Of a DNA stretch of 64,000 nt, positions 13,458 to 26,271 are shown piece by piece. The notes under the pieces are model-generated. The model made no database searches. It was not told the origin of the DNA and worked only from the letters and a program-made list of their open reading frames with translations. The DNA lies in NCBI GenBank assembly GCA_021234155.1, contig JAJEKV010000070.1, positions 5,360,754 to 5,424,753 of the forward strand, in the 5' to 3' direction. The DNA comes from Isoetes taiwanensis (taxonomy: Eukaryota; Streptophyta; Lycopodiopsida; Isoetales; Isoetaceae). A program made the translations under genes and the position numbers. The number at the start of each line of letters is the position of its first letter. The first letter of the stretch is position 1.

Positions 13458-16400
13458 AATGTTACTCCAACTTCTAAGTTTAACTTAGAACCTTGATTGG
13501 GGTCGTGGTGCTACCAAAATAAATAGCTAACATGTTGTATTCTTTACAGTGTTTACAGGATGATAAAAGTGACTGTGATCTGAACAATTTATGGATAAAG
13601 GAGCTCATGGCCTTAAAGTATCATCTATGTGGGATTTCTAGTCCAAACTTCGCTGTTCAAACGTTGATTGCATGCATCAAAAACAGAGATATACATGAGT
13701 ACATCACCATTAAGGAGACAAACCTGCTGGGCAAAAACAGATCCCCTGTGAGTTATCTTGGATTTAATGGATGGTTTGCTACGTTCCAAAAGATGAAGCA
13801 TGCAAATTATAAACTAGAGGTTTGTAAAACCCTGATATCTAAGATATATGGTGAAATGGAAGCTGTTCTCTTTGCTAGAACCTGCAAGGAAGATGATTTA
13901 GGAAAAAAGTTTTTGGTTGGTCTTACTCATCTAGAAAAGGTACATGAAATAAAGTCTTCACTTCATAATAATGTTGAACCTGATTCTGCCACTGATTCTT
14001 TCTTGAAGAATGATGTAAATAACTGCCTCTTCTCTGATGAAGATCTTCTTGACGAGAATGAAGTAGACAAAGGTAATGACTCTGATAGTGAAAATATAGA
14101 AGATCAAGATGAAGTTCCTACTTTAACATTGCAAAACTCCTCAAAATTTCCCATTATACCTGAGCAAAACGTTGAGTGCTTTGCTGCTGCTTGGGGCCAT
14201 GCAATTTGGAAGAGCCAGAATTTTGGAGCCATTGCCCCTATTTGTGTGGACACATGGAAAGCCCTGGCAGGCATCACTGATGATGAAATTAGATCTGCCA
14301 CTGTTAAAGCATCCAAACTAGACAAGTACTTCACTAAAACAGAAGTTGCATTACCTTTCAAATCTGACTTTTTTGACCAACCTTGCCTTTTCAACTCTGC
14401 TCTGCATGTCAGCCAGAAAGGTAATATGGCTTATTCTAATGACACAAGAGATGGATTCTTCTTAAAAAAGATCTGGAGGACGCACTGCCCCTTCCTTACT
14501 TGTGGGTGTGAGAAAAATATAAAGAAAAATGATAAAACAGATTGCAGGAGTGGAATTGTTTGGATTGATCAAGCTGTCTGGTTCATACTAAATAACCTAG
14601 ATTCTTTATTTCTTGATGCCTCTCCAATGGCAAAGATGGTTGGGCTTACCAAGTTGTTACATAATGTACTTAAACCGGCAGTTCTGGCATACCTTTCTTA
14701 CCTCGAAGTCAGGAGAGTCTTTATCAATATGACACTCTTATATGCAGAAGCACCAAACAGTGATCTAAAAGCAGCTTTTGGCAATACAAAGTTGGCAGAT
14801 ATTGCAGAAAAGACTCTGCGACCGGTAGCTTTCAGGATTGAACAGATGTCTAAGAAGAAAACACATTTTGAAAAGAAGGAAAGCATGAATAGCAATATAT
14901 CTTCTGGTGTTTTCTCACCAAAACGACCACCCAGGGTCACTATGGACCCTAGACTATCTGGTTGCAGTAGTAGTACTCCTGGAAACAAAAAAAGCAAACA
15001 GGTTGATAATTCTACTACCAATGACGAATACTCGGTAACCAAAGGTGGCAACAGAGATCTCACCTTGGAACAGAAGGATGCTACCAAGCTGAACTATACA
15101 GATATTACAAGGTTAGTATTTGAGATTTAAATCTTCGTTACATGCATGTATTCTTTATGTTACTTGTTACTGCTTCTCTTCTGTACCATATGATTTCTAT
15201 GTCCACCAAGGGTTTTTATGAAAAGAGTTTTCCCTTGGTGTGACTTCTATACTCTAAAAAACTTTTATACCTTTTTATACCTTTTTATACCTCTTTATAG
15301 CTGTGTCTAACTGTCTATCCGCAATATCCTAAACGGTGTGACTCTGGTCCCACTGATGATTTTAGATTTTAAGCTTGTTTCGTGCTTTTAAAGTTATATA
15401 AACACTAAAATCCTATAAAAACTTTTTTTAGGATCATATTCAAAACTCAAGGTCTGTGGTCAAGGACTTCAGCGGAAAAAAGCACCTTATATCTGTCAAA
15501 ACTAAATCCAGGTGTAAAGTTGTGCACAGTACATTCTTTTGTAAGTCCTTGGAAAAATTTAACATAAGAAGCATCTTCAAGGAGATACTTTCGGAGTTTA
15601 TTCCTGAGTTGGCCAATGATCTATTAGAAAACACTATGTTCGGATGGAGATATATTGATCAACTAAGAGACAAATTGTACAAACCTTTTGAGGTATTTGC
15701 AGATGGTTTCCCAAAGAAATGTCCGTGTAAAAATCCAAGCTTAGCTAAGTTTGTTGATCCTGTTATTGGACACATTCGTACCATGGATTTGGATATTGTT
15801 CATTGCTCTAAACTCAGGATGGCCTTGTCTTTTGGACTCAATCATATACCAGATGGTGCTCTCACCATTGATAAGTTCTTAGTAGATTTCAGTGCTACAG
15901 TTGAACAGTTCTTTTCTATACATCAATACAACTTGTTACAAGTGTCGGAATTGGAGATTAAGAACATGAAAGATAAACTGCTGAACCTGGCTAAAGTCAA
16001 GATGACTAGCTTCAAAAACAGCTTAGATCCCAAAAGGTTTTTATGGGATGATGACAATGTAAAGAAAAATATAATTTGGTTGCTGAAAAACCTGTATATT
16101 TCAGAGATAGACAAAGCTGGAAATAATGCATCCTTCATTTGCCAATTCCATATTAGGGAAATGGCTTTAATCAGACTGGGCAGTTCGGATTTTGAATCTA
16201 TCTCTTTAAGTGCTCTTGAGATAAAAGCTAAATGTGTCTATGACATTGCTAGCTTCTCAGGATTGCAAGAACCTGCTAGCAACAGACTGCCATACCTCAT
16301 GGGTATATTTAAGGCCCACAAAGGTGAGTATAGATGGCTATCTAACGCCCATAGTACAATTTTTTACGAAAATCTCGGGTTTTTGACCGCCATGTTGAAT

Positions 16401-17483
16401 AATTTTGTGGAAATATGGCTGCTATTTGCCATTGGAACCACAATGAAATTAGATTGTGGTTAAAAAGTAAAGTCAACCCTTGCTGGCTTATAAACTCAGC
16501 TTTTGACTTTGTTCTAAACCTTCCTTCCAAAATCTTCAATGTATTCTCTATTGACATCACTAGATGCTATGAAAATATTCCCCTTGAGGGAGAGGAGGGA
16601 ATTGTGGAGGTTATTAATGATGTGGCTTATCTGGTATGGGACTACATGTCTCACAAAGCTCCTCTCACTCAGTTAGTGGTTAATAAAGTTGCTGGATCGT
16701 ACAAGGTAAAATGGAGAAAGATCAATGATGGTACAACTCGAGGTATAATTATTTCCAAACGAGAATTTTTCAGAAATTAATAGGCTTTTTTGCATTTGTT
16801 ATCTTCAAATGGGTTCCCAGATTTGGAGGCAAAGAAAAGGTATTCCAATGGGATTTTCAAGCAGTCCCGCTTGGTGTAACCTATATCTTGCTTGGTTTGA
16901 ACTTAAGTTCATCTCTAGGTTGGCCAAACTAAAAAGATTTAAGGATATTTCAAGATTCCAATGTTCCTTTAGATATATTGATGATCTTTGTGTGATCAAT
17001 GGTGGAGATCTTGAAGAGTTCTTTTCCATAGAATCGGATTGTACCATTTATAATATGAACCTCATTGGGATTAAAGATGAAACCGTTTCTGAAAGGGATT
17101 CTAAGTTGGGGACCAAGATTGACTTTCTCAATATTACCATCCAAGTTTTAGATCCAAATATTGGCTTATACCTGTATTCCAGATATGACAAAAGGAGGAA
17201 ACTAAAATTCAAAGTTAACAGGTTCATCAAAGCTGCGGGTTGTAGGCCTTATGGCCAAGCCTCTAAGGTCATCATTTCACAGATCTTTCCCTTTATATAT
17301 GCCCATTCAAATTGTCTTATGGCTGCTGAGGACATTTCGGACTTAATTTCTGCATTCTGCAACAATGGTTTTCGAAGAACAGACATCATCAGGATTGTGC
17401 TTCATACACTCAAAGTCAATAATTTTCCAGGATTACCCTTTGATATTGCGGATCTGTGTAATATCCTCAAACGAATCTTGTAA
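11503..17483 (+). CDS. Penelope-like reverse transcriptase, spliced
   Basis: The likely start is the ATG at 11,503 (MGRKKGGLNKATIHRLKEEK), a basic, NLS-like N-terminus. Exon 11,503-11,808 joins 13,550-15,115 in phase, with donor CAG/gt and acceptor tttacag; the next acceptor is at 15,432. The middle exon has an acidic stretch and a region with several Cys residues but no domain I recognise. RT signatures follow in order: HKGEYRWLSNAHST (near 16,320), motif A SIDITRCYENIP (near 16,550), GIPMGFSSSPAWCNLYL (near 16,840) and motif C FRYIDDL (near 16,975). A small intron at about 16,706-16,820 brings IWRQRKGIPMG into line. No GIY-YIG endonuclease follows before the stop at 17,483, so it would be an endonuclease-lacking type. 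The RT motifs recall Penelope-like and related TERT-proximal RTs; which clade is unknown. One further break is present. Confidence 0.6.
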
Positions 17484-17826
17484 GTTTCCATTTCATTTCT
17501 ATTGTTAGTATTTTCAATTCTTAAAATGGGTTGAGTAGGGTCCCTGTGGTGCAAGTGGTGCGACAGGGCCCTGCTATCCCTATTGCAATGTTTTAGTCTT
17601 ATAAGACTCATAGGGACCTACCAATCTGATAAGCACACCCTTACCCTTTGATATTGCGGACCTTTCTAATATCCTCAAAAGAATCTTGTAAGTTCCAATT
17701 TCATTTACATTGTTAATATTTTCAATTCTTAAGATGGGTTGAGTAGGGTCCATGTGTTGCAACAGGGCCCTGCTCCCTGTTGCAAAGTTTTAGTCTTAAT
17801 GGACTCGTAGGGACCTACCAATCTGA
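17437..17826 (+). repeat. Tandem 206-base duplication of the RT 3' end, with a strong stem-loop
   Basis: The last codons of the RT (LPFDIAD...NILKRIL, stop) and the following 3' UTR are present twice, at 17,437 and 17,643. Each copy ends with a stem-loop. In the second it is near-perfect: TTGCAACAGGG, then CCCTGCT, then CCCTGTTGCAA (about 17,756-17,784). GGTAGGAGGAAGG (near 17,827) and a T-run follow at the start of the downstream repeat. The same signal appears reversed at 33,890-33,995. Confidence 0.8.
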
Positions 17827-17840
17827 GGTAGGAGGAAGGC

Positions 17841-20229
17841 TTTTTTTATATATATACTGTCAAATAGAAAAAGAAAATGTAGTTGCATAATTGTCCAGCT
17901 CTAACTAATCAAAATTGTTTACCCCAAAAAAAAATTTTGAACATGGTCCATTTCATTAATAGATAACATAAATTTCGTCATTTTCATCTATACCCTTTTC
18001 CCTTAAAAAAAAAATTTTTTTTGAACGGAATTTCCTTGCCAAAATTCGACCCTAGAAACTTAGGGTTGTCCAACAGACTCGAAGAGGAAATAGCCGCAGA
18101 TGTCTGGATATACGCGTGGGCATGCATGTGCTGGCAGTGCAAAGGCTGTGAATCGGCCGGATGGATCAACACCTGCAAGGTGAATATCTTAAGTTCTTAT
18201 TTAAAACAGATTCTTATCTCTGATTTAGCCGCTCCAAGAGAAGTTTCGACTGTTCTGCCACTAACTGTATGCTTGGAAAGATATATGGGAAGGAAGAAAG
18301 GTGGCTTAAATAAAGCCACCATTCACAGATTGAAAGAAGAGAAGAAGATGGCTGAGAAAAGGAAAAATCTGTTTGATTTCCACAAACCTACAATGGCCAG
18401 AAGCATACATGGGCTTGAAAGAAATGACAGCTCAATATTGGGAACGAATTCCTCTATCCCCACTGCTGTGGATCCTGCTGGTGTAGCTCAATTGGTGGTT
18501 ATTCCTGATAGCCAAGAGTGTCCTGATCCCAATCCTAAGATCCCTACTTCGGCTCAACCTGGAACTAGTGGCCTGGCAACCGATCCTATTCAGGTTTCGT
18601 ATGGAATTGGTTTACTTCTTATACAATATGATATCCTGTTCTTTCTTACAAATATTAAGTCTGTTAGCTAGTTTTCTATAGAATAGTTTTCGTTCAGTAA
18701 TTTTATTCTTCTCAGGATCTACCTTCTTATTGGCTGCTTATCTTTTTCTCTGACCTTTTAATCATGTCCTGCTCTTTATTGACCGTCTTGTTTAAAGTAG
18801 TTTATGTGCTCTAAAGTTTTTCTTCTCTAATGCTATATATTTATCTGATAGCCCGCTCCAAATTTATCTTCTTCTTATGTTCTTGATTGTACTTTCAATA
18901 TTTTTCGTGCTTTGGCTGTTCTCACTGATTTATTTGGATTTCTTAAGTCTGTGTTTTAGCTTCCTAGATCAGTTCAGTGGTTTTGCTTTCTTATTTTACT
19001 GATTTTTCTACCTCCTGTTAGATAGATCGATCCTTAAAGCTCCATGTCTTATTAAACTACTTATGATCTTCTATGTATAGCCAGTTTATGATTCTTGTTC
19101 TATCTTTTGTACCTTTGGTTCTATACATTTTAAGTTATGAACCCTTCTCTTGGGTTATCGTAGATCCTAATTTCCCCGTCATATAGTATATAATGATAGT
19201 TCTACTGCCCCTTTTGTCACTACATTTGAGGTTATGTTATGTACATTTTACTTGATATATGCCTTTTAACTTAGTATTTTTCATGGTTCTTCTCACACTT
19301 TTTGAGATCCTGGGTTTCTATTTGTTGCTCTTTCTTTCTTTCTATAAGATTATATATGCTGAGTTATTGTGGTGAACGGCGTTAAGCCGGTTTTGGTCCA
19401 TTGCTTACCTGCTACCCAGGTATTGGCAACCATTCTAATGCTTGTCTAATGTCTTGTGGTGCAGGGAACCCTCCATGCGTTATCTTGGTTTGTGGAGTAA
19501 CAACTTGTTATTTCCGTGAAAGCATCATACAAATGATGGACAAAAACTTTTTCTGCTGAAACCTTATTTTGGTGATATTTTGCAAACGTTGGTTCGATAG
19601 ATACAACATGCTACTCATGGTTTATTCCATCTAATATTTCAAGTTCATTATGTTTATGACTATAGATCTGGACATATCTGTTAGTATATCTCTGATTTTG
19701 GATCCTAAACTACTGTTTCAAATTTAAATTTTAAATATATCAGGTGTTATTGATGTTTGTATTGTTGGCATTAAAAGGTTCTCTTGCTCATAAACAAACC
19801 AGATATGATATTATAGGGTATACTTATTGAAATGGACATTAACTGCCTTAGATCTTTTTTCCACCCGTGAAATCTTACTGATTCCTTCTAATTAATATCA
19901 CAACACTCATGGTAATAGAAAAGTAGTTATGGTTATACTCTAAGTACTTCTTTTCTAAGGTTTTTAAATCTATCAACCCTTTAATCTTTTCTACACATAC
20001 ATATTACTTCCATAAGCCCTAAATCTTAAGATTTCCTTTTTAAATCACATTCTTGTCTTCTCTCATGTTAAGTTTTGCTGATCCTTCTCAAGGCTTGGGT
20101 AGGTTTTTTGCACCAAATCCTATCTAGGGTTGCAATTGTAAAGACTGTTTATTCCAAGTGGAATGTCTAGTCTTAAATGTCTGGATATCTTGCCTTAGAC
20201 TTGTATATTTCAGGCTTGGGGGTTTTTTT
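17841..20229 (+). repeat. Downstream direct repeat (pseudo-LTR) of the Penelope-type element
   Basis: Copy of 11,061-13,457, broken off at GGCTTGGGGG plus an expanded T-run, then an A-run. It contains a second copy of the first coding exon (ATG near 18,285) without the RT, so an open frame at 18,021-18,671 repeats the one upstream. Confidence 0.85.
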
Positions 20230-23200
20230 TTTTTTTTTTTGGGTAAAAAAAAAAAAAAAAAAAATTAATACTGACGTCGCTTATCGTTTGGAATGCCAAA
20301 ATTACCCTATGGACTAAGTTACACGGTCAGTTTTGCAAAAAAACGACACACTTACGCCCTACATTGCAGTATTCAACAGCCACCTCCTAGGCCAATTGAC
20401 TACGAGTGTGTTGGACATAAGATAGTTTGGCGCTTCTTCGAGAAGGGGGGCTTCTGGCCACAAAACTTGGTCCCTAGGGCAATGTCGACGTTCTGAGTCC
20501 ATTGGCAGAGCCGAATCACGGTTCCGGAGAGGGAAAGTTGCACGTCCGTCGCCAGGGCCTTCGGGAGAGGACTTTTGGGGCAAGCTGCTTCCGGGTGGTT
20601 TTTAGGGTCCGTGCTTCAAGTCAACAACCCCCTCTACGCCAAGACACGGCACAAAGGTCCTAGTCGAATCGACAAGGATAGAGCCTCTCCAAACGTAAAC
20701 CCTATGAGTTGCCGGTTCTAGCGGGGTTTCGCGTTTTGGGTGCCAAGTTTTGGTCTTTTGCACTTGGGGCGTGGCCGATCACATGCAGTTGAGAACGCCA
20801 AGCAAGGAGAACCGGACGAATGGAGTTTGGACTGTACTCCCTCCATTGGCGCGGTTAGAAGTCAAGGCCCACTTTTGCAAAAGAGAGACATTACATTCGT
20901 TAATTAATTAATGCATAGTACGGACTTAAATTCTGATTTTTTTGTCGTGAGCTTCCTAAGTCATCGCCAACATATAGGACAACTTTCAAAAAAATTTTGG
21001 ATAAGGTTTAGATCAAATAGTTTGCATTAGAACGGTGCAGGCGACCTATTGTTGGGCGTACCGAGCTGGCACACTTGCCCAAGTCAAACAAGGCCAGGAC
21101 CTTGCAAGGCCTCCTCATTAGAGGGGAGAGGCGAACCCTGGAAGGCGAGCCCCAAAAAGCTTCCCGAGGCAGCCTTTCACGGCAAAATCCGGGGACGACG
21201 CTAAAAGACCACACTCCCGGATCTCGGTTCCGTGTCCACCGTTGAATCCTTTGTTCAAGGAACCTGGTCCGAGAAGGTCCAAAAATCCAACATCCGGGTC
21301 CGGAGAACATATCAAACCGCGCCCGTCTGCGCGGCGGCGGTGTAGAAACCAAAGTGTTTTGTCCTTCCGGCATTGCGGAGGCTCCAAAATGCCGATCCGA
21401 CTTCACCACATCGTCCGGAATGCCAAAATTACCCTAGGGACCAAGTTACACCTGGGTTTTGGTAAAAGAAAGAAACACTTACGCCCTACATTGCAAGATT
21501 CAACAGCCCACCTCTTAGGCCAATTGACTACGAGTGTGTTTGCACATGAGATAGTTTGGCGCTTCTTCGAGAAGGGTGGGCTTCCGGCCACAAAACTTGG
21601 TCCCTAGGGCAATGTCGACGCCCGAGTCCATTGGCGAGACAGATCACGGTTCCTCGAGAAGGGAAGCGCTCCGCCCATCGCCAGGCCTTCGGGAGAGGAC
21701 TTTTGGGGCAAGCCGCCCGGGTGGTTTTAGGTCCGTGCTCAAGGCCAACACCCCCCACGGCCAAGACACGGCAGGTCCTAGTCAAATCGACAAGCAGAGC
21801 CTCCAAAACGTAAACCCTATGAGTTGCCGTGTTCTAGCGGGTTTTGCGCTTTGGGTGCCGAAGTTTTGGTCTTTGCACTTGGGACGTGGCGATCACATGC
21901 AATTTGAGAACGAAAGCAAGGGGAACCGACGGAATGGAGTTTGGACCAGTGCTCCTCCCGTTGTGGCGGTCCGGAAGTCAAGGCCCGCTTTTGCGTATTA
22001 CCAAGACATTAAATAAATTCGTAATTAATGCATAGTACGGACTTAAATTCTGATTTTTTTTTTTGTCTTAGCTTCCTAAGTCTTTGCCAACATACAGCCA
22101 ACTTTCAAAATTTTGGATATGGTTTAGATCAAATAGTTTGCACTAGAACGGGCCGGCGTAGCTGTTGTTAGGCGGCCGTGAGCCGCACACTTGCCCAAGT
22201 CAAACAAGGCCAGGACCTTGCAAGGCCTCCTCATTAGAGGGAGAGTCCGAACCCTGTGAGGCGAGCCCCAAAAAGCTTCCCGAGGCCTTTCTCGGCAAAG
22301 CGCCCGGCTCCGGGGGCGATGCGCTAAAGACCACACTCCCCGGATCTCGGTTTCCGTTATCCGACCGTTGAATCCTTTGTTCTAGGAACCTGGTCCAGAA
22401 GGTCCAAAAATCCAACATCCGTCCGGGAGAACATATCAAACCGCGGAAGCGCCCCGCGGCGAGAAACCAAGAAACCAAAGTGTTTTGTCGTCGGACATTG
22501 CGGCGTTTCCGAATGCCGATCCGAATTCGCCAGATATCGTCCGGAATGCCAAAATTACCCTAGGTACCAAGTTACACGCGCCGGGTTTTGGTAAAAGAAA
22601 AGAAACACTTACGCCTACATTGCAAAAGATTCAAAACCACCTCCTAGGCCAATTGACTACGAAAGTGTTGCACATGAGATAGTTTGCTTTTTTTTCGAGA
22701 AGGGGTGGGTTTCGCCCAAAACTTGGTCCCCTAGGGCAATGTCGACGCTCGAGTCCATTGGCGAGAGATCACGGCGGGAGAGGGGAAGTTGCCCGTCCGC
22801 TGCTGGGGCCTTCGAGAGGAATTTTGGGGCAAGCCGCCTCCCTCGGGTGGTTTTAGGGTCCATGCTCGCGTGCCAACACCCCCCCGCCAAGACACGGCAA
22901 GGGTCCTAGTCGACCGACAAGGATAGAGCCTCAAACGTAAACCCTATGAGTTGCCGAGGTTCTAGCGGGGTTTGCGTTTTGGGTGCCAAGTTTTGGTCTT
23001 TTGCACTTGGGGCGTGGCCCGTCATGCGGTTGAGAACGCGAAGCAAGGAGAATGACGGAATGGAGTTTGGACCTGTACTCCTCCCATTGTGGCGGTTTAG
23101 AAGTCAAGGCCCACTTTTGCGTGTAGCAAGACATTAAATAAATTCGTAATTAATGCATAGTGCGGACTTAAATTCTGATTTTTGTCGGAAGCTTCCTAAG

Positions 23201-23623
23201 TCATCGCCAACATATAGGACAACTTTCAAAAATTTTGGATAAGGTTTAGATCAAATAGTTTGCATTAGAAACGGTGCAGGCGACTGTTGTTGGGCGGTAG
23301 AGAGCACACACTTGCCCAAGTCAAACAAGGCGAGGACCTTGCAAGGCCTCCTCATTAGAGGGGAGAGTGCGAACCCGGGAGGCGAGCCCCAAAAAGCTTC
23401 CAGGCAGCCTTTCTGGCGGCTCAGCGCCCGGGGACGTACGCTAAAGACCACACTCCCGGATCTCGGTTCCCGTATCCGACCGTTGAATCCTTTGTTCAAG
23501 GAACCTGGTCCGAGAAGGTCCAAAAAAATCCAACATCCGTCCGGGAGAACATATCAAACCGCGAAGCGTCCTGCGGGCGACAGTGTAGAAACCAAAGTGT
23601 TTTGTCCTTCCGACATTGCGGAG

Positions 23624-24386
23624 CAGGGAAAATTTTAAGGGACCTGTAATTTTGTATAAGTATAATGAATTGGCCATTCCTTGTAAAATATGACCCCAAA
23701 AATGTAGCCTGAACTGGCCATTTTTCCTATTTTTTTTCTAATGTGGCTGCAACCCAATTGGCAATTTTTGAACCAAACATCTAATAATGTGTAGCTCAAA
23801 TGGCGATTTTTAGCTAGATTCTTATTAAATATAGAGCTAGTTGCCCAAACATAAAGAAGTCGTTGTGTTTAAGTTACATGTTGTACGAATTTGAATTCAT
23901 ACCCCATGTATTTCAATAACAGATTGCTGGTGGGAGAATTGGAAATCGGATGCCGGAGTCTTCGTAAAGAGGATTGAAAAGTACCTCGACGTTAGATTTT
24001 CCAAAAGAGCGGGATTATTCTTAGTTGGTAGATATATTTAGGAATAAAAATTTCTAGTAATGTTTGCCCCCCCATAAGTGACGAATTTATGAGGCCTCTT
24101 AATGAGTTAAGATTTGGAGAACTTAAGGCCAAGTGGACTAAATGGCCATTCCATAAGCATATCTAGTTCTCCCTTAGAACTAAATTGGCCCCAAAGTCGA
24201 TACCACTCCAATTAACAAACATCTAATTGGCCATTCTAATGTCATAATAGGCAATAAAGTGCCACGAAATGGCGAATCTGCAGGTAGTCCGTAGGTAAGG
24301 CATCCTACTCAAGCCGGCCGTCGCATTTTTCCTGAACCTGTAATTTGTGGCCAAATGGCCCGCCGGGGCCACTAAAATTTTCGCTG
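23624..24386. mobile_element. hAT-like non-autonomous element, copy 1
   Basis: The 763-base insertion begins CAGGGAAAATTTTA and ends AAAATTTTCGCTG, and has an 8-base direct duplication TTGCGGAG at 23,616-23,623 and 24,387-24,394. The CAGNG termini and 8-base duplication match hAT elements. No transposase is seen. The interior repeats the word TTGGCCATT/AATGGCC many times. Confidence 0.75.
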
Positions 24387-25511
24387 TTGCGGAGGCTCCA
24401 AAATGCCGATCCGACTTCACCACATCGTCCGGAATGCCAAAATTACCCTAGGGACCAAGTTACACGGTCAGTTTTGCAAAAGAAAGAAACACTTACGCCC
24501 TACATTGCAGTATTCAACAGCCACCTCTTAGGCCAATTGACTACGAGTGTGTTGCACATGAGATAGTTTGGCGCTTCTTCGAGAAGGGGTGGGCTTCTGG
24601 CCACAAAACTTGGTCCCTAGGGCAATGTCGGCGTTCCGGAGTCCATTGGCGAGAGATGATCACCGGTTGGGAGAAGTTGCGAATCCATCGCCCGAGGCCA
24701 TGGGGAAGGGACTTTTGGGGCAAGCGCCTCGGGTGGTTTTAGGGTCCGTGCTCAAGCGTCAACACCTCCCTCTACGTCAAGACACGGCGCAAGGTCCTAG
24801 TCAAATCTGACAAGCATAGAGCCTCCAAAACATAAACCCTATGAGTTGCCAGGTTCTAGCAGGGTTTGCGTTTTGGGTCTTAGAGTTTTGGTCTTTTGCA
24901 CTTGGGGCGTGGCCCGATCACATGCGATTGAGAACGAGAAGCAAGGGGAACCCGAGGAATGGAGTTTGGACCTGTACTCCTCCCGTTGTGGCGGTCGGAA
25001 GTCAAGGCCCGCTTTTGCGATAGCAAGACATTCAGTAAATTAATTAATGCATAGTATGGACTTAAATTCTGATTTTTTGTCATGAGCTTCCTAAGTCATC
25101 GCCAACATATAGGACAACTTTCAAAAATTTTGGATAAGGTTTAGATCAAATAGTTTGCATTAGAACGGTGCAGGCGACTTTGTTGTTGGCAGCCGAGCTT
25201 TTACACTTGCCCAAGTCAAACAAGGCCAGGACCTTGCAAGGCCTCCTCATTAGAGGGGAGAGTGCGAACCCCAGGAGTCGAGCCCCAAAAAGCTTCCCGA
25301 GGCAGTCTTTCCTGGCAGCGCTCGGCCGGGACGCTAAAGACCACACTCCCGGATCTCGGTTCCGTGTCCGGCCGTTGAATCCTTTGTTCAAGGAACACGT
25401 CCGAAGGTCCAAAAAATCCAACATCCGTCCGGGAGAACATATCAAACCGCGAAGCGTCCTGCGGGCGACAGTGTAGAAACCAAAGTGTTTTGTCCTTCCG
25501 ACATTGCGGAG

Positions 25512-26271
25512 CAGGGAAAATTTTAAGGGACCTGTAATTTTGTATAAGTATAATGAATTGGCCATTCCTTGTAAAATATGACCCAAAAAATGTAGCCTGA
25601 ACTGGCCATTTTTCCTATTTTTTTCTAATGTGGTCGCAACCCAATTGGCAATTTTGAACCAAACATCTAATAATGTGTAGCTCAAATGGCGATTTTAGCT
25701 AGATTCTTATTAAATATAGAGCTAGTTGCCCAAACATAAAGAAGTCATTGTGTTTAAGTTACATGTTGTACGAATTTGAATTCATACCCCATGTATTTCA
25801 ATAACAGATTGCTGGTGGGAGAATTGGAAATCGGATGCCGGAGTCTTCGTAAAGAGGATTGAAAAGTACCTCGACGTTAGATTTTCCAAAAGAGCGGGAT
25901 TATTCTTAGTTGGTAGATATATTTAGGAATAAAAATTTCTAGTAATGTTTGCCCCCCCATAAGTGACGAATTTATGAGGCCTCTTAATGAGTTAAGATTT
26001 GGAGAACTTAAGGCCAAGTGAACTAAATGGCCATTCCATAAGCATATCTAGTTCTCCCTTAGAACTAAATTGGCCCCCAAAGTCGATACCACCCAATTAA
26101 CAAACATCTAATTGGCCATTCTAATGTCATAATAGGCAATAAAAGTGCCACGAAATGGCGAATCACAGGTAGTCCGGTAGGTAAGGCATCCTACTCAAGC
26201 TTCCGGCCGCATTTTTCCCCGAACCCACGTAATTTGTGGCCAAATGGCCACGGGCCACTAAAATTTTCGCT
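25512..26271. mobile_element. hAT-like non-autonomous element, copy 2, same site in the next array unit
   Basis: Nearly identical to 23,624-24,386 and at the same position of the array unit, with the same TTGCGGAG flanks (25,504-25,511 and 26,272-26,279). Two copies at one identical site mean the unit was duplicated after insertion. Confidence 0.75.

Larger units (their letters stand above)
11061..20250 (+). mobile_element. Penelope-type retroelement with introns, framed by 2.4-kb direct repeats
   Basis: Two direct repeats (11,061-13,457 and 17,841-20,229, nearly identical) frame a 4.4-kb body that codes a reverse transcriptase. The repeat contains the first coding exon and most of the first intron, so the downstream copy is a truncated second copy of the 5' part. 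Penelope-like elements are known for such partial tandem copies (pseudo-LTRs) and for keeping introns, which fits. The repeats lack TG...CA ends and the RT is not LTR-type. The downstream repeat ends in T-run and A-run sequence before CACTA sequence resumes at about 20,270. The element has several introns and about one further break, so it is probably not whole. The family name is inference from architecture and RT motifs. Confidence 0.6.

Noticed and set aside
17500-17900. Hammerhead ribozyme, which Penelope-like elements often carry
   Set aside because: CTGATAAG and CTGAGGTA near the stem-loops do not match the CTGANGA core and no paired GAAA was found.
11061-20229. LTR retrotransposon reading of the 2.4-kb direct repeats
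   Set aside because: The repeats lack TG...CA ends and a primer site, contain a coding exon and intron, no gag or integrase is seen, and the RT motifs are not LTR-type.
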